Position numbers and translations under genes: made by a program. The notes beneath the pieces were generated by a model. The model was not told the origin of the DNA. It saw only the letters and a program-made list of their open reading frames with translations, and searched no databases. Shown here piece by piece: positions 22,357 through 33,974 of a stretch of DNA of 64,000 nucleotides. Source of the stretch: Aphrophora alni (taxonomy: Eukaryota > Arthropoda > Insecta > Hemiptera > Aphrophoridae); NCBI GenBank assembly GCA_963513935.1, contig OY740765.1, positions 120,533,362 to 120,597,361 of the forward strand. The letters run 5' to 3'. Positions within the stretch are counted from its first letter, which is position 1; each line of letters opens with the position of its first letter.

Positions 22357-23015
22357 TTTATAAGGAAAATTTTTGTTTACATGTGACATTTTCATTCCTT
22401 TATACAAGAATTTTTTATTTTGTTATTTGTTTAGTTATATAAATTCATTATATAACTTCCATAAGTTTGTTTGATTTGTTGGAAATAGTATTGTTAACAT
22501 GCGACATTTTCATTCTTTTATTACAAGAATTTTTTTATTTTGTTATTTGTTAGTTGTTTAGTTATATAAATTCAATATATAACTTGCAAAAGTTTGTTTG
22601 ATTTGTTGGAAAAAGTATTATTAACATGTAACTTTTTTACTCCTTTATGAGATGAATTTAGATTTTATTTTAAAATGTAGCTTTTTGTCCATGATAATAA
22701 TAAAACCTACTTACCTTAATGTTAGCATGTTCCACTGCCATTATAGGTCTCATGTGATAATTATTCCAGTCCTTCTGGGGGTTATCGGAAATTCTCGACA
22801 ATATGTAGTCGAAAGTTTATATTTTCATCCTCATGTAGTTAGCAAATTTTCTGGGATGCTGTCTTAAATCGTTATACAAATGATGATCCTCCCCAAATAC
22901 ATTCCTCTCCACATTGATAGGATGTGCATAATATTCATGTTTTTTTGCATCCTAGTAAATAATCCTTTACTGCATTTGATGCTAAAATTAAATCTTCTTC
23001 TTCAGAATCACTCAT
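20715..23015 (-). pseudogene. PIF/Harbinger DDE transposase (HARBI1-like, broken)
   Basis: Exon 1 runs from the ATG at 23015 to the donor AAG|GTAAGT at 22715/22714. It encodes an acidic start (MSDSEEEDLI) and then RMKIYTFD-type sequence. Exon 2 begins near 21594-21605, with RYLSTGQSFRSLAFSFRMG, then NIPKCLGSTDGKHFRI (first catalytic Asp), GSMFFNYKKKISIVLQGLVD and VSIDVGGYGKQSNVGTF (second Asp region). It continues with DEAYPLL and finally LSRARRTVECAFGI (third acidic residue, Glu) and VKCICLLHN. This is the DDE_4 domain in normal order. Damage: an extra A in an A-run in exon 1, an in-frame TAA in exon 1, a duplicated GTTGATGAA with frame loss near 21500, a TGA at the MI/DEAYPLL junction near 21095, and another frameshift near 21050. 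Two candidate acceptors exist for exon 2, so that edge is uncertain. Confidence 0.85.
22345..22650. repeat. Three ~120-bp tandem copies inside the Harbinger element
   Basis: The unit 'tttgattt(a/g)t(a/t)(a/g)gaaa ... acattttcattc ... ttgttatttgttNag ... ataacttNcaNaagt' starts at about 22352, 22471 and 22598. It lies just past the MADF stop, in the transposase intron. Confidence 0.75.
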
Positions 23016-23184
23016 CACAAACTCGTTTTTAACAAAACACGAACTCACGAATCAATCTTTCAGCGCGAGTGTCGCAGCTCAGACATGCACAGCCGATAGA
23101 AGCAGAGCGCTACTTCATACTAGCATCGCTGCTCTCATCCTTGCTATGATCGTTTATCGCAGCTCCGACATGATCGCACCCTTA

Positions 23185-23560
23185 GCCTATAGAACTAAAG
23201 ATCCACGGCGGCTTACTGTTAAGACACAAGATGAAATCAATTTTTTAATTAATTTTATTTCTGAAACATTGGACTTATTTCATTATTTAAATATCAAATA
23301 TTATAACATAAAACTAAATTAAATACAACAAGAAATGTAAATAAAACAAAATATATACATAATAAAAAAAACAATAGGGATCCCTTAAACAAACGCTTTT
23401 TATCCGTATAAGGAAGATTGCAATTAATTAAGACATGATAGAATCAAAGCTTTAGACTTACATTACAGAAATACATCACTGATATTGAATATTAAATAAC
23501 AAAACTGATAGTAAATAACTCATTTTTATTTATATGTACCACATTTCTCGTTTCCTACAA
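23185..23560. other. No gene seen
   Basis: AT-rich flank right of the Harbinger element. Confidence 0.5.
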
Positions 23561-24160
23561 TTTAGTCCCCATTTGCATAGGCCTATACACACCGATACTG
23601 CCTTGTTTTACCGATCAAATCAGTTTCTAATAGCTATTTTAACACATCTGCCGTTTTATTCTTTTCTGCATCAACTGACTTAAAACGTGTCCCTTTAAAC
23701 ACAGATTTTACTTTAAGAAACAGTCAAAATTAACCTGGTGTCAAATCTGGTCAATATAGAGAATGTTCAAGTATAGAAATGTGTTTTTGAATAAAAACTC
23801 AATCACAGAAAATGCTGTATCAACAAGCGCGGCGGTTTTCTCAAACAATCTGACTAATTATTCATAATTACATTTTTTTTTTCCTGATCTTGAAGCAGAC
23901 GGTCCAGAGCGTCCATCGTCGTCCACGTTCTGGCATCTTCCACTGAATCTTTTGTCACTCAATCATACGTGATCATAACATGCTGCCTTCCTGTAAGCCT
24001 CAATAAACTTTTGAAAAGGTTCAGCCGGTGATTTGTTCAATTTTAAAGAGAGGAAATTCCCATTGTCGGAAAAGACTTGTAGCACGTCTTTATTCAATGT
24101 TTTCAGTTTTATGTTCCTTGTCAGAGTTTTCAAACGATATACGGAAGAACTCTCTCTCAC
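23561..24160 (-). pseudogene. Second mariner-type transposase fossil, internally deleted
   Basis: The minus-strand block at 23963-24066 reads LKLNKSPAEPFQKFIEAY and then RFSGRCQNVDDDGRSG further on, matching the mariner N-terminal HTH and linker (KLGKSATETFEMLKQAYG ... RFSEGRENVEDDERSG). After a deletion, the block at about 23635-23725 reads SVFKGTRFKSVDAEKNK, the C-terminal KSxLKGxRFxSxEAVKEK segment that follows the last catalytic Asp. The catalytic core between them is missing, and the frames differ. The sequence differs from the 8241-8800 copy. Terminal repeats were not located. Confidence 0.65.
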
Positions 24161-24760
24161 TAGAAGAACTGGTCGGATATCTGTCCGAATCAGCGGAATG
24201 ATAGAATGCAGTTAAGATTTACGCTGCGGAGTTGTTTAAAGTTCTTACAAGAATAGATAGTCAGAAGGATTGAACGATTCAATAATATCTTAAATGGTAG
24301 TTAATATGAAAACTTCTAACATTTCGCGAAATAATACCCTGCGATAGTACTGTCCATAACATCGAATATTATTTTTAAATAAATAAAAAGGTACCCATCC
24401 GCAAGTTATGTGTAGGCCTACACGAATTAAAAGTTTCCGCTAGAAACAAGATGGACATACAATAAAGCGATTGGCTGTTTGATGTAAGAATGTAAAAATG
24501 TTGTGATTTAAATAGTAGTCTAACAATTACGAATCCCTCTAAAACCAAGCGAAGCGAGTGGATATTCTTCATATTTTCTCGTTGAACGTTTAAGTGGGGA
24601 GTATTATGATTGGAAAAGTTATGTTGAAATTTTTATGGATTGATTTTGTGTTTCTTCTAGTGCGAACACTAATATACCCCCTAATTTTTCCACAATTTTC
24701 GTCACATTCATTTTATAATTAATCCCTTGACCTTGTTTTATGATATTTACAATTTTTGGG
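24161..24760. other. No gene seen
   Basis: AT-rich DNA; includes one GTAGGCCTAC palindrome near 24413. Confidence 0.5.
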
Positions 24761-25032
24761 CTCTCGGGGCTCACTATAGTGAAAACAGACGTGGCGATAC
24801 AGAGAGGCCTAGCTAGAACCTACACCTTTTTTCATGTAGTCTTGAGTTATTTCAAGACTCTTTCATCTTTCTTATCAGGTTTCTCATAACCAACTTTTTT
24901 TTCTTCTGTCTCTGACGCTACTGGAGTATTCTAGTGCTAGGGGTTTTATTTCGTAGGGTTTTTTTTTTTTTTTAATTAAAACCAGTAGTATGACCGAGAG
25001 GTTTTTGCTTTTAAATAATAAAAAATAAAAAA
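24761..25032 (+). repeat. Family A dispersed repeat, copy with complete 5' end
   Basis: Begins 'ggggctcactatagtg', so this copy defines one terminus. It continues 'tcatgtagtcttgag', 'cttatcaggtttctc' and 'gaccgagaggtttttgctttt'. A T-run of about 14 near 24960 is inserted. Confidence 0.75.
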
Positions 25033-25451
25033 ATTGCCGCCATCTTGGATTTAAGTGATTTTTGTTCCGCTGTTGTATCATATGCAACGAACAGTTTAAA
25101 CTACTATATGTATTTGATAGTATTTTTTTTAAAAGTAAAATTCCAGATGTTTGTGAATAGATAGATGTTAAAAACCGTTTGTGCCGCTGAACTCAAGTAC
25201 GATATGATCATTTTATCATTTTTTTTAATCACCAAATTCCAATATGGCAACCGAAAATCATTAAATGTTGTAAAAGAGTTATTTAGTCCTAAATTGATAT
25301 GACGATAATAATTATTGTAGAAATCGATGCTGGAAAAACTTTGCACCAACTTTCTCATTCACAAATAAAAACGAAAGAAAATCAATCGTAACTAAAAATT
25401 TGATTTCGGTAATTGTAAATCAAAAAGTGAAAGTTATTTATATATTTAGAT
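25033..25451. other. No gene seen
   Basis: AT-rich DNA; nothing recognised beyond a 'gccgccatcttgg' string shared with other repeats. Confidence 0.45.
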
Positions 25452-25900
25452 AAGTCGTAATTGATTAAAATCGAGCTTTTAATGACGACTGTTAAGGTTA
25501 TTTTTGTTTTTTTTCCCATTATTATTGAATCTTATTTTTTTATAAAGGTTTGGCTCATTAATATTCACATTTTACTAAAATTTGGAACGAATTGGTCGAA
25601 TCACTTTTGAGAGATTATTTGTAACAGCCCTGAGAGCGATTTTTACTTTTAACGATAACTTACGAACTGGAATTTTCGGAGAGATGGTAACCACCACGTT
25701 TTGTTTGAGTCTATAGACGCTAAACTTGAGCAAAATGTGTACAAATAGTTAATCCTGATTTTGAGAAAATCGTAATGTTTGGTTTTTCTTATGACAGCTA
25801 CCCCCCAAAATTTTAGGTGTAAAAAAATGAGAAAAAACGCCAATAAATGTTCAAAATAAGTCCGCATTTGATTAAACTTGATCCACAAGTTTGACATTTA
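25452..25900 (+). repeat. Family D dispersed repeat, copy 1
   Basis: 'ttgattaaaatcgagctttNaatgacg(a/g)c' begins this copy. 'gtaacagccc', 'aactta(c/t)gaac' and 'gattttgagaaaatcg' follow. The same order is seen at 30608-30960, 32587-33065 and, in part, 41240-41560. Confidence 0.6.
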
Positions 25901-26213
25901 TTTCCAAAAATTTTCGAACTAAGGGAACCTCATAACGGACACCTGTAAAAGGAAAACAACTAGACGTCAACTTTTTCACTAATCTTCGTATTTTTTCGAC
26001 TTTGTATTCGATACAATATGAAGAAGTACAATATGAGTATTCGATACAATATGACTTCGACGTACGTATGAAAAAGTAAAAAACAGAGGGAGATGACACT
26101 TATTAGACAGTCGGGATAATTGTTTTTATTGTCACACTATATCTTTGATAGGTGGAAAGAGTATAATTGCATACATTCTGTATACAGCATAACATAACCT
26201 AACCTAACCTACC

Positions 26214-26445
26214 CTCAGTGGCAAACTATAGTGAGTACGGACGTGCCGATCCCGGAGGAACATAGCTCGATTTTCACTTTCCTTCATGTAGTCTTGGGTT
26301 AGATCCCTCTTATCTTTCCCATCGGAATTCTCTTGTCAACTCTTGTTATCTTCCGACCTTGACGCTATTAGATTATTCAAGGGCTATGGGTCTTTATTTT
26401 ATATTCTTTTGTTCCTTTTTTTATATAAGACAAGAAGGTTTATCG
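26214..26445 (+). repeat. Family A dispersed repeat
   Basis: 'actatagtgagtacggacgt', 'ttcatgtagtcttgggttag', 'cgacc(t)tgacgctattaga'. It is preceded by CCTAACCTAACCTA (about 26198-26211), a short TTAGG-type run. Confidence 0.75.
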
Positions 26446-27132
26446 CAACAATAAAAACAGCAAAAAAAAAGTAGTTTATTCCTATTAGGAAATTAGGAAG
26501 ATTCCTATTAGGAAATTAAAAAGATTAATTTTGTACGTAAATTCAATAAAAAGATGTTTTTAAAGTTACGCACTAGCTTACATTTGACCCCTTCAACTTT
26601 ATCTGCTTTAAAGATGTTAACGATACTACATTCATTTCCTTAATTACAAGGGGATGGGATGAGCAAGGGGGATCGAGTAGTTTTCATGATATTTTGTATA
26701 AAGAAAGTTAGTTGCAATGCCGACGATTCAGATTTTGTCGTCACTTAAGGGGATTAATACCGGACTGTTTCAACTTATTTTATCTCATTTCTTACTTCCG
26801 TGTAGCCTATTGACCGATCGAATGTCGTCTTTACCTTCTTCATGTTCATGGACCGTTAGAAAATCTAAATAAGGGATCAATTAATTAAGTAATTTCAAAG
26901 GAGAATTCGCTTTAAAGCTCTCTCGACCGAAATTCAAATAGAAATGACACTTTCTGAAAGCTTGTTTTGAATTGCTAAATGAATACTGGGGACGAGAGAA
27001 GAGGTTGAGGGGGTAACGTTATGACTTGTACCAAGAGTGTATGCAAAATTTCATGTAAACAATGCATTATCTATGTACGCAAAAATAAATTCGAATCTCA
27101 TCGGATATATTATATATATTTCTTGTTTTAAA
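26446..27132. other. No gene seen
   Basis: Contains a direct duplication 'attcctattaggaaatta' at about 26479-26519; otherwise featureless. Confidence 0.5.
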
Positions 27133-27312
27133 GGCGAAAAACCTATCGTTCAAGACAAGAACATGAAATAAAGATCCATTGTCCTTAAATATTCAAATTG
27201 CGTCAGAGTCGGAAGAGAACGAGAGTTTGGTCAAAGAAACATAATGTGAAGGATGAAGAGAGATATAACTCAAAACTACATGAAAAAATGTATAAATTCA
27301 GCTAGAGTCCTA
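27133..27312 (-). repeat. Family A dispersed repeat
   Basis: 'aggcgaaaaacct', 'gcgtcagagtcggaagagaa', 'tggtcaaagaaac' and 'aaaactacatgaaaaaatgt' in reverse orientation. The 3' end is lost. Confidence 0.65.
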
Positions 27313-27514
27313 TCAAATTTCAACGCCAATAGTCACTAGAGTAATTACATCAGATCTAATGAGGTATTGAAGAATCCACGAAAACACATTTATAAACTTT
27401 TTAGACCCTTTAGTTTCGAATTTTGAAAAAAACACTTCTTAGTGGATCCTTTTACGTTTTTGAAGGAATTTCATTTTTCTAGGCACAGAGTTTGCGCAAA
27501 CTTCGCAAGCCAGA

Positions 27515-27715
27515 ATAGTGAGGAACCAGCGTCTGTGGAAACGGGTTAATGAAAGCCCAGTGACAGCAACAATCAAGGAAAGAAGTGTAGGTGGATTGGC
27601 CATGTTTTGAGTAAGGGGGAGGATGAGGTTTGAAGCAGGCTCTAGGAATTGAATCCCCAGGGACACAGAAGGAGGGGACAACCAAGGATGACATGGAAGC
27701 TACCGGTGGAGAGTT
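27515..27715 (+). pseudogene. Non-LTR retrotransposon ORF2 C-terminal fragment
   Basis: In shifting + frames the translation reads TATIKERK-like, then CRWIGHVLSKGEDE, then ELNPQGHRRRGQPRMTWK. The pattern (R/K)W(I/L)GHVLR..(D/E)D...ALEWNPQG.R.RGRPR.TW is a common C-terminal signature of RTE-like and related LINE ORF2 proteins. Three stops or frame changes occur within 200 bases. The minus-strand frames 27439-27681 and 27479-27823 are shadows of it. Confidence 0.7.
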
Positions 27716-28359
27716 GTGACTGGGTGGAAGACGTGGGGGAGAGGTGAAGATGATGATGTCGAACAGGTTGAGATGGAGGTCCTTCGTTTCTGCCCTATGT
27801 TCCTTAGAGGAATAAAAAGACACAAGTCAAATAAGTCATCGCTTGCATATAAAGGTATAATCGGAATTCCTCAAGTCCAGTTATTCGAAATAGATAATTA
27901 TGTTTTGAGTTAAAGTTTAGAAACTGAAATTTATACCATAATATTTATTCTTTAGCAGATGTATTTTACAGCCTGAGAAACCATTTATGGTGTTAAATTA
28001 CACACTTTTTACATGAATGCTTTGTTTTTGTAAAACACGATCCCCCAGGCTCTACATTGACGTGTATGTTTCCCCCCCCCCCTTCGCCAGGATACCGTTG
28101 TCATGACGTAATACCAGTACCTGCTACTTGTAATATAAACACAGTTTTATTCGTTAACATGTTTTATACACTTTAATCCTATTCACACCCTTCACTTTTG
28201 TAATCTTTTACTCCACACTGACCAAAAGTGGCCTTCTTATGCTATAGCAAGTAATACTGACACGATCAAATCCTTTGGACGTATTGTCGAAAGGATAAAT
28301 TTGTAAAACTACCAAACATCGCTTTGGCAACGTTCCAAAAGTTATATTGTTTTCCCCTC
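27716..28359. other. No gene; C12 homopolymer
   Basis: A run of about 12 C lies at 28071-28082. Nothing else was recognised. Confidence 0.5.
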
Positions 28360-28610
28360 TTGTTGTTTTAAAGTCAAAAACCTTACGGGCATCATCGCCT
28401 TACAAAAAAAGAAGATAAAATTAAAAAACCCGTAGTCTTCGAATAATCTAATAGCGTCAGCGTGGAAAGAGAACGAGATTTGGTCGAAAAAACCTGATAA
28501 GGAAAATAACAGAGAGGGATCTAACCAAAGTCTACATAAAATATGTGTATATTTAGCTAGGATCCTTAGGGATGGCACGGCCGTACTTTATATAGTGCGC
28601 CCCGAAGGGT
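28360..28610 (-). repeat. Family A dispersed repeat
   Basis: Near-complete reverse copy from 'cttgttgttttaaagtcaaaaacc' to 'tatagtgcgccccgaag'. The 78-codon frame 28342-28578 is a translation of it. Confidence 0.75.
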
Positions 28611-28785
28611 AAAAAATTATTATAACGGAACTCATAAACTTTTCCACCAAGTATCCGATAATCGTTTATTATACGTTGTTTGACCTGCTAGACCTTTATT
28701 TGCGGAGCGATGCGAAGTACTGTTTTGACAATTTATCTGAATGTTTGTGTGATTGTTAGTTGTGAGGTAGTTATAGAACCCCGCC

Positions 28786-29015
28786 CGTTGTTTTAAAAGG
28801 AAAACCTCTCAGTCTTCATCGCCTTTATAAAAAGGAATATAAAGTAAAGACTCTTAGCCCTCTAATGCTCTAAAAGCGTCAGGGTCGTAAGAGAACAAGA
28901 GTTAGGACAAAAGAGAATTATGACGAAACATTATAAAAGAGAGAAATCCAACGCAAGACTAGATGAAGAAAGGTGTAGATTCATCACGGACCTTCGGGAT
29001 TGCCATAGACTACGC
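28786..29015 (-). repeat. Family A dispersed repeat
   Basis: 'ttgttttaaaaggaaaacctctcagtc', 'gcgtcagggtcgtaagagaa' and 'gattcatcacggacc' in reverse orientation. It lies only ~175 bases from the preceding copy. Confidence 0.7.
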
Positions 29016-30031
29016 GTACACCAATCTATATGTAATTTAGGAATTAGTTTTACTGCTAGTAGGTCAAAAGACGTATCCACAAGGTTTTTAAATTTTAATT
29101 TCCATTTCAAAATGGTGGTACTGGTGTGAACGAGGCATAGTGAGCAGTTATAAACAAAAGAACTTCAAGTGAACAATAAATTTGTACTGTTTTCCCAAAA
29201 ATCCTTAGCTAATTTGTGGTGTTTTCATTTATATGAACTTATTCGAGTTTCATCGAATTACAAAAATATCAAATAAATAATTATTTACATATTAATTATT
29301 ATTTATTGATAAAATCGTCATATATTTTGTACTCGAAACGTCGTCTTTTTGAGGTAATGTAACCCAGCACGCCTTTGTATTGACCCGTTCAAAATTTCCC
29401 GGTTGGTTTTTTATGTTGAAAGTTTCGCTATTTTTTTGCCGAAGTGTCTCGACATTAGAAATAGGCCCTTAATAAACCAAAACTTTCAAGAGTATCTATA
29501 GAAAATGTCGATTGAATTTAAATCAAGCTACTTAACAGGTCAGGTACTTCTCATCATTTGGTGTTTTTTATTATTATTATTTATTGTTAGAATTTAAAAC
29601 AAATTTTGGTTCAATTCTAATCTAGAGTGTTTTAAACAACTACCAGGTAATTGTGTTTCCGGTTTTGTGTCGATAATTAGATTATTATTTGACCTACAGT
29701 AAAAATAAGGATATAGGCCTAATGTTATTCAGCTTTAATAAATGCTACAAAATTATTTTATAAAGGTAACTGTTACCGAATTATTTTACTTATTTATATT
29801 GAAAATATATGAAATAAAGTCTTTGTTTTTGGTAAACTTGTAAAACGTTATATTAAAATAGTTATGACAAATCTGAAGTCAATATCTTGTCTACTTCGAA
29901 AGTTAGCCTACAGTATTAAAAAAAATAAATAAATAAAATTTAAAAAATGCGGTTTGTTGGAAAAGTCGCGTTTTGGATTTATCTTTATATAAGTTTTTTC
30001 ATTATTTTCATATAGTTTGGCGTACTATTTC
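29016..30031. other. No gene seen
   Basis: AT-rich. The segment 29790-29900 ('aataaagtctttgtttttgg...aaacttgtaaaac') recurs at about 48120-48170 and inverted near 47500-47570, marking another dispersed family. Confidence 0.5.
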
Positions 30032-30035
30032 ACAG

Positions 30036-30088
<53 letters not shown>

Positions 30089-30560
30089 TTCTGTCTAGCA
30101 GCCATTTTGAGTGTTTTACAAAAACCATTATATATTTGGAAATAAATTAGACACCGAGTCCAAATTTGGTATACATATATTTTATATGATCCAAAAAACT
30201 TAGTTTTGCATTTTTTAAATAACGTTCGTTTTCATTTTTTGTAAAGTTAATGATTTTTGACACATTCGGGAATACAAATTTTGATTATCTGACATTTTAA
30301 AAAACATGGAAGACAAAAGTCCTGGTTTTGGTACATTGATAAAAGATCGCATAAAAAATATGTAGCCTATACCACATTTGTACTTGATATCTAATTTATT
30401 TCCAGAAATATAATATTTTTTGTAAATAATACAAAATAGCGGATAGACAAAAATTAAGCATTTTGGAACATTTGCTAACAGGAACGTTTTTACTTATTTT
30501 GACCCAAGGAACCATATCCTGAAATTTTGGAGCGTAGTTTGGAAACACCCTGTATATATA
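30032..30560. mobile_element. Possible MITE with CAGGGTATATAT / ATATACAGGGTG ends
   Basis: Begins 'ttcacagggtatatata...' with a (TA)n run (about 30039-30085) and ends 'ggaaacaccctgtatatata', giving short complementary ends. The interior has no coding capacity. The right half is shared with 690-860. No target duplication was confirmed. Confidence 0.45.
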
Positions 30561-30607
30561 TTTAAAATAGTCGCAAGCTGCGTAGCGTCTTCAAAAAAAG
30601 AAAAAAA

Positions 30608-30960
30608 GTGTCCTAAGCGTGAATAGTATTTGATTAAAATCGAGCTTTAATGACGGCGGTCAAAATTCATTGTATATTTTTGCAGGTTTTTACATACCCT
30701 GGTGTACGTTATTAATTCTCACACTTCGCTATAATTTGAACGAAATCTGTAGAGTTGATTGTGAGAAACAAAGTCTTTTATAACAGCCCAATGGGCAACT
30801 TCTTTTTCTTTTTTTTCTTTTTTTTTTATTATAACTTATGAACCAGCATTTTGGTTGTGATGGCGACGAATAGAGGCTTACTTTTGAGAGAAAACGTTAA
30901 TCAAAATAGAAATTTTATGTTTTTTGCTACTATATCATCAACCCTTCAAATGGGGCTCCC
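30608..30960 (+). repeat. Family D dispersed repeat, copy 2
   Basis: 'tgattaaaatcgagctttaatgacggcg', 'ataacagcccaatgggcaac' and 'ataacttatgaacc' match 25452-25900 and 32587-33065. Confidence 0.6.
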
Positions 30961-31600
30961 GTGAGTGTAACACAGTTGAGAAACATTGTGTTTCCTAAAC
31001 AAAAAATATTGTATTTGTTGTGGACACTCCAAATTATACAATATACATAGAAAAAGGATTAGATAAGTGTTGAATTTATTTATATTGAAGCTCCACGTTA
31101 AATATTTTCTTAATATTTGTCATGGAATATGATAATTTAACTAAAATATTATCCAAACAAATTGCCAAAGCTGAGATTTCTTAGTGCATAGACAGGGAAC
31201 AGTTACAATTAAAATATGGAATGGGTTTAGATAAAAGTTTGGAATCTTGGAATTGTATGAATAATTTTTTTTTCATAGAAACAAAATTTAAACTGACCAA
31301 ACAGATCGTTTCTTACTTGCAGTAACAGGGGGGTAGTATCACAGCATTTATACAAATATAAATTTTAATGTGGGTAACAAGGGTTATTTAATTATAATAG
31401 TGTCATAAGGGAGACGAAATGGATATAAAAAAGTAGCGCTGAATCATAAGCCGTGGGATAAGGGAGATATTTTATATTATGTCAATGGTGCAATATGGGA
31501 GTAAAAGATATTTTTAATTTTATAGTAGAATCTCCTGTGATGTTAGAATTCAGAGAGTCCTGTTTTCAGCTAAAAGTATCATGTCTTCAAGCTAGAAATA
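30961..31600 (+). other. Possible protein fossil, unrecognised
   Basis: From an ATG at about 31122 one frame gives MEYDNLTKILSKQIAKAEIS and then a stop. Further on, about 31400-31475, another gives YKKVALNHKPWDKGDILYYV before a stop. The codon-like texture differs from the surroundings, but I recognise no family and the stops rule out an intact gene. Confidence 0.25.
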
Positions 31601-31604
31601 AATT

Positions 31605-32100
31605 ATGGTAGGAATTAGACAATTCACTGTAAATATGTACAGCAATACAAACGGGATATGTAGCCTGAACTTTCATAATCGCGTTAGGGGAAGTTCCGTT
31701 TGGGCGGAGAAAAAATGTCATAACTACTCATTGACTCAGTTCCATTCCGGTGTAAACATTTGTCATATTGCCATCTCGTCTTATCGTCTGTGTCTTCTTA
31801 GTTTTGTTTACAAACAATTGGACAAACTTTCTCACCAGAAAAATAGATATAAAAATTTCAAAATTAATGCCTATTTTATAAAAATTAATATTTCTCAATT
31901 TTGTTTAAATTTGGTGTATAGTTTCAGAACAATCCTACAAACAATTAAACAATCTTGTTAACCAGAAAAATCATTACGATATATAAAATTCAAAATGGCG
32001 GCAAATTTCCAAAATAGGTTTAGCTTGTTAAAACATTTTAGTAGTATATGATCAATTTTTATTAAATTTGGTATTTAAGCTCACATTCCTTAAGGAGGAA
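31605..32100. repeat. Two ~127-bp repeat units within AT-rich DNA
   Basis: 'ctacaaacaatt(g/a)(g/a)acaa...ac cagaaaaat' starts at about 31810 and 31937, each followed by 'ttcaaaat(t/g)'. The 118-codon frame 31605-31961 overlaps the repeat and shows no domain, so I do not call a gene. Confidence 0.5.
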
Positions 32101-32586
32101 TTTTAAATAATAGCTCCTCCATTCTTGGCTTCTTGTTTCATACAGCAATACCAATTGTATATGATTTCGTAAAATTGCCTATGGACGACTTTACTCCCAC
32201 CAACTTTATTCCTGACGTTTTCACCTTCCATCACAACACAATAAACCAATGTTTTTGATACGCACGTATAACTACGAAACGCACAGTACAAAACTCGCTG
32301 CAAGACTGAGCTCAGTTCCCCCCACTACACTGACCGGCCCAGAGACTACTGCGCACCTCAGTGAGAAAGGACAGTCTAAACTTACGAACTGTACAAAAAA
32401 TTTATTTTATTAATGTTAATTTTGATATTGTTTAACTATGTCTGTGTATCCATAATTTATAATATATTAGAAAAAAATGTCAACTCTGCAGACAGCCGTA
32501 ATAACCTTACACTAAGGTACTGCTTTTTCTATTATATTTTAAAACAGTCCTGAAGTTGGTTTGCTTGTCCTCAGCGTAAATTGTTC
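32101..32586. other. No gene seen
   Basis: AT-rich; the 66-codon minus frame has no recognised domain. Confidence 0.45.
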
Positions 32587-33065
32587 ATTATTATAATATA
32601 GCTTTTAGTGACGACAGTCAATTCATTTTGGACTTTTATTATTTATTCCCTAACCGCATTACATGCAATTTTACACACCGATTTAGGTTTTAAATCTTTA
32701 TATTTCACTACAGTTGGAAAGAAATCGATAGTGTCAATTTTCAGAAATTACACCTTTTATAATAGCCCAATGGACGATTTTTTTAATTTTAATTTTTTGT
32801 TTTTTTTATTATTATGTTTCTTTTAAAAATTTTAACTGACTAACCTGCATGTTTATAGGACTCTATAGGACTCCTCTCGAAAGAAAATGTTTATCAAAAT
32901 GGATATTTTGTGTTTTTACTACCACAAATTTTGATTTATTCAAAAAAAAAATTAATTGTAAAAATATACACACGTACTGAAAATACGTTTCATACACGTT
33001 TGGGCTAAAAACCACTGCACAGACAGACAGACGGAATTCCATAACTCCTGGGACCTCAAAACTGA
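32587..33065 (+). repeat. Family D dispersed repeat, copy 3, LINE-like tail
   Basis: Starts 'gcttttagtgacgacagtc', keeps 'ataatagcccaatggacgat' and ends with ACAGACAGACAGACGG and 'aattccataactcc'. An inverted-orientation or LINE 3' end is plausible, but the class is unresolved. Confidence 0.5.
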
Positions 33066-33500
33066 TATGGAAAAACTCGACATTAATCTAAAACATGAAT
33101 TAAATTATGAGTAGGTATAAGGAGTTACCTGAATCAGAGTTTGAGATGAACCGGTGGTAGTAAAGATGAAAGAGCATTGAAACTCGAAAAGATCAGGATA
33201 AATGGTTGTGAGGAAGGAATCGTATAGGATGCAAGAAATTTAGGATTGAGGAACTGTTGAAGAGCAACTTCGACAAAAATGAACGGAGGTCCGACTTGAA
33301 GTAGTGAATAAAGGAGAAAAAGTTGAACGAAATCAGTAGAGGTAATGGATATGTCCATAGGACATAGGTTTTTTTTTTATACAGGTGATTTTGATAAGAC
33401 GAATAAATACCGAAAATGTTAGTTTAGAATCTGTAGATATCCGTCGAAACAATATATTGACTTTTACTACCACCGCTATACTTTTAAATTCTTGTTTAAA
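33066..33500. other. No gene seen
   Basis: The minus frame 33134-33358 is Ser/Leu-rich with no domain. Confidence 0.45.
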
Positions 33501-33632
33501 GGCCATCATCGTCGTCAGAGAACAAAAGTTGGTAAAGAGAGACCGATAGAAGAGTTGAAAGAAAAATTGTACATCCAGCTAATGTAGGGCCTACCTCGGG
33601 ATTGCCGTATCACTAAGTGAGCCCCTGAGAGA
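33501..33632 (-). repeat. Family A dispersed repeat, internally deleted
   Basis: 'ggccatcatcgtcgtcagagaacaaaagttgg' joins two blocks normally ~80 bases apart, and the copy ends 'agtgagcccctgaga'. Confidence 0.6.
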
Positions 33633-33974
33633 TAAAACGTTCGATGAAGTACCTGTGAAGAGCTTTTTAAAAATTATATCAGTCTATCGTATGTCTTCTG
33701 TGCAGTGTTCTACGGTTCATAGGGGTTTGATCAAATTTAGTAGGCCTATGTGGACATATGTTAACTATAGGCCTATGTCTTAAGGCTTTTTTTGTTTCTT
33801 TTTTCTATAACTCAAAATTTGAGAGCTGTGTAGCTGTTCTTTCAAATTCTAGTGAAATGTGAAGATTAATTATCCGAACCAGTGTAGAGACGATTTCGGT
33901 TTAAGAATAATCGGGGAAATTATCTGACGGTCAAATTGTTTACAGACAAAACATATCTCACTCAATATCCCCTT

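Larger units (their letters stand above)
20372..23181. mobile_element. PIF/Harbinger transposon, full length but inactive
   Basis: The 25-bp terminal inverted repeats begin GGGTGCGTTCATGTTGGAGC (left, 20372-20396) and GGGTGCGATCATGTCGGAGC (right, complement of 23157-23181), differing at two or three positions. The 3-bp target duplication TTA (20369-20371 and 23182-23184) is typical of PIF/Harbinger. At 2810 bp it has the normal size and both normal genes: a DDE transposase (-) and a MADF/Myb-like DNA-binding protein (+). Both genes carry stops and frameshifts. Along the DNA the exon order is MADF exon 1, transposase exon 2, MADF exon 2, transposase exon 1. Confidence 0.92.

Noticed and set aside
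27479..27823. 114-codon Pro/Ser-rich minus-strand frame
   Set aside because: Antisense shadow of a non-LTR ORF2 fragment on the + strand.
31605..31961. 118-codon frame
   Set aside because: Overlaps a duplicated AT-rich repeat and shows no recognisable domain or codon bias.
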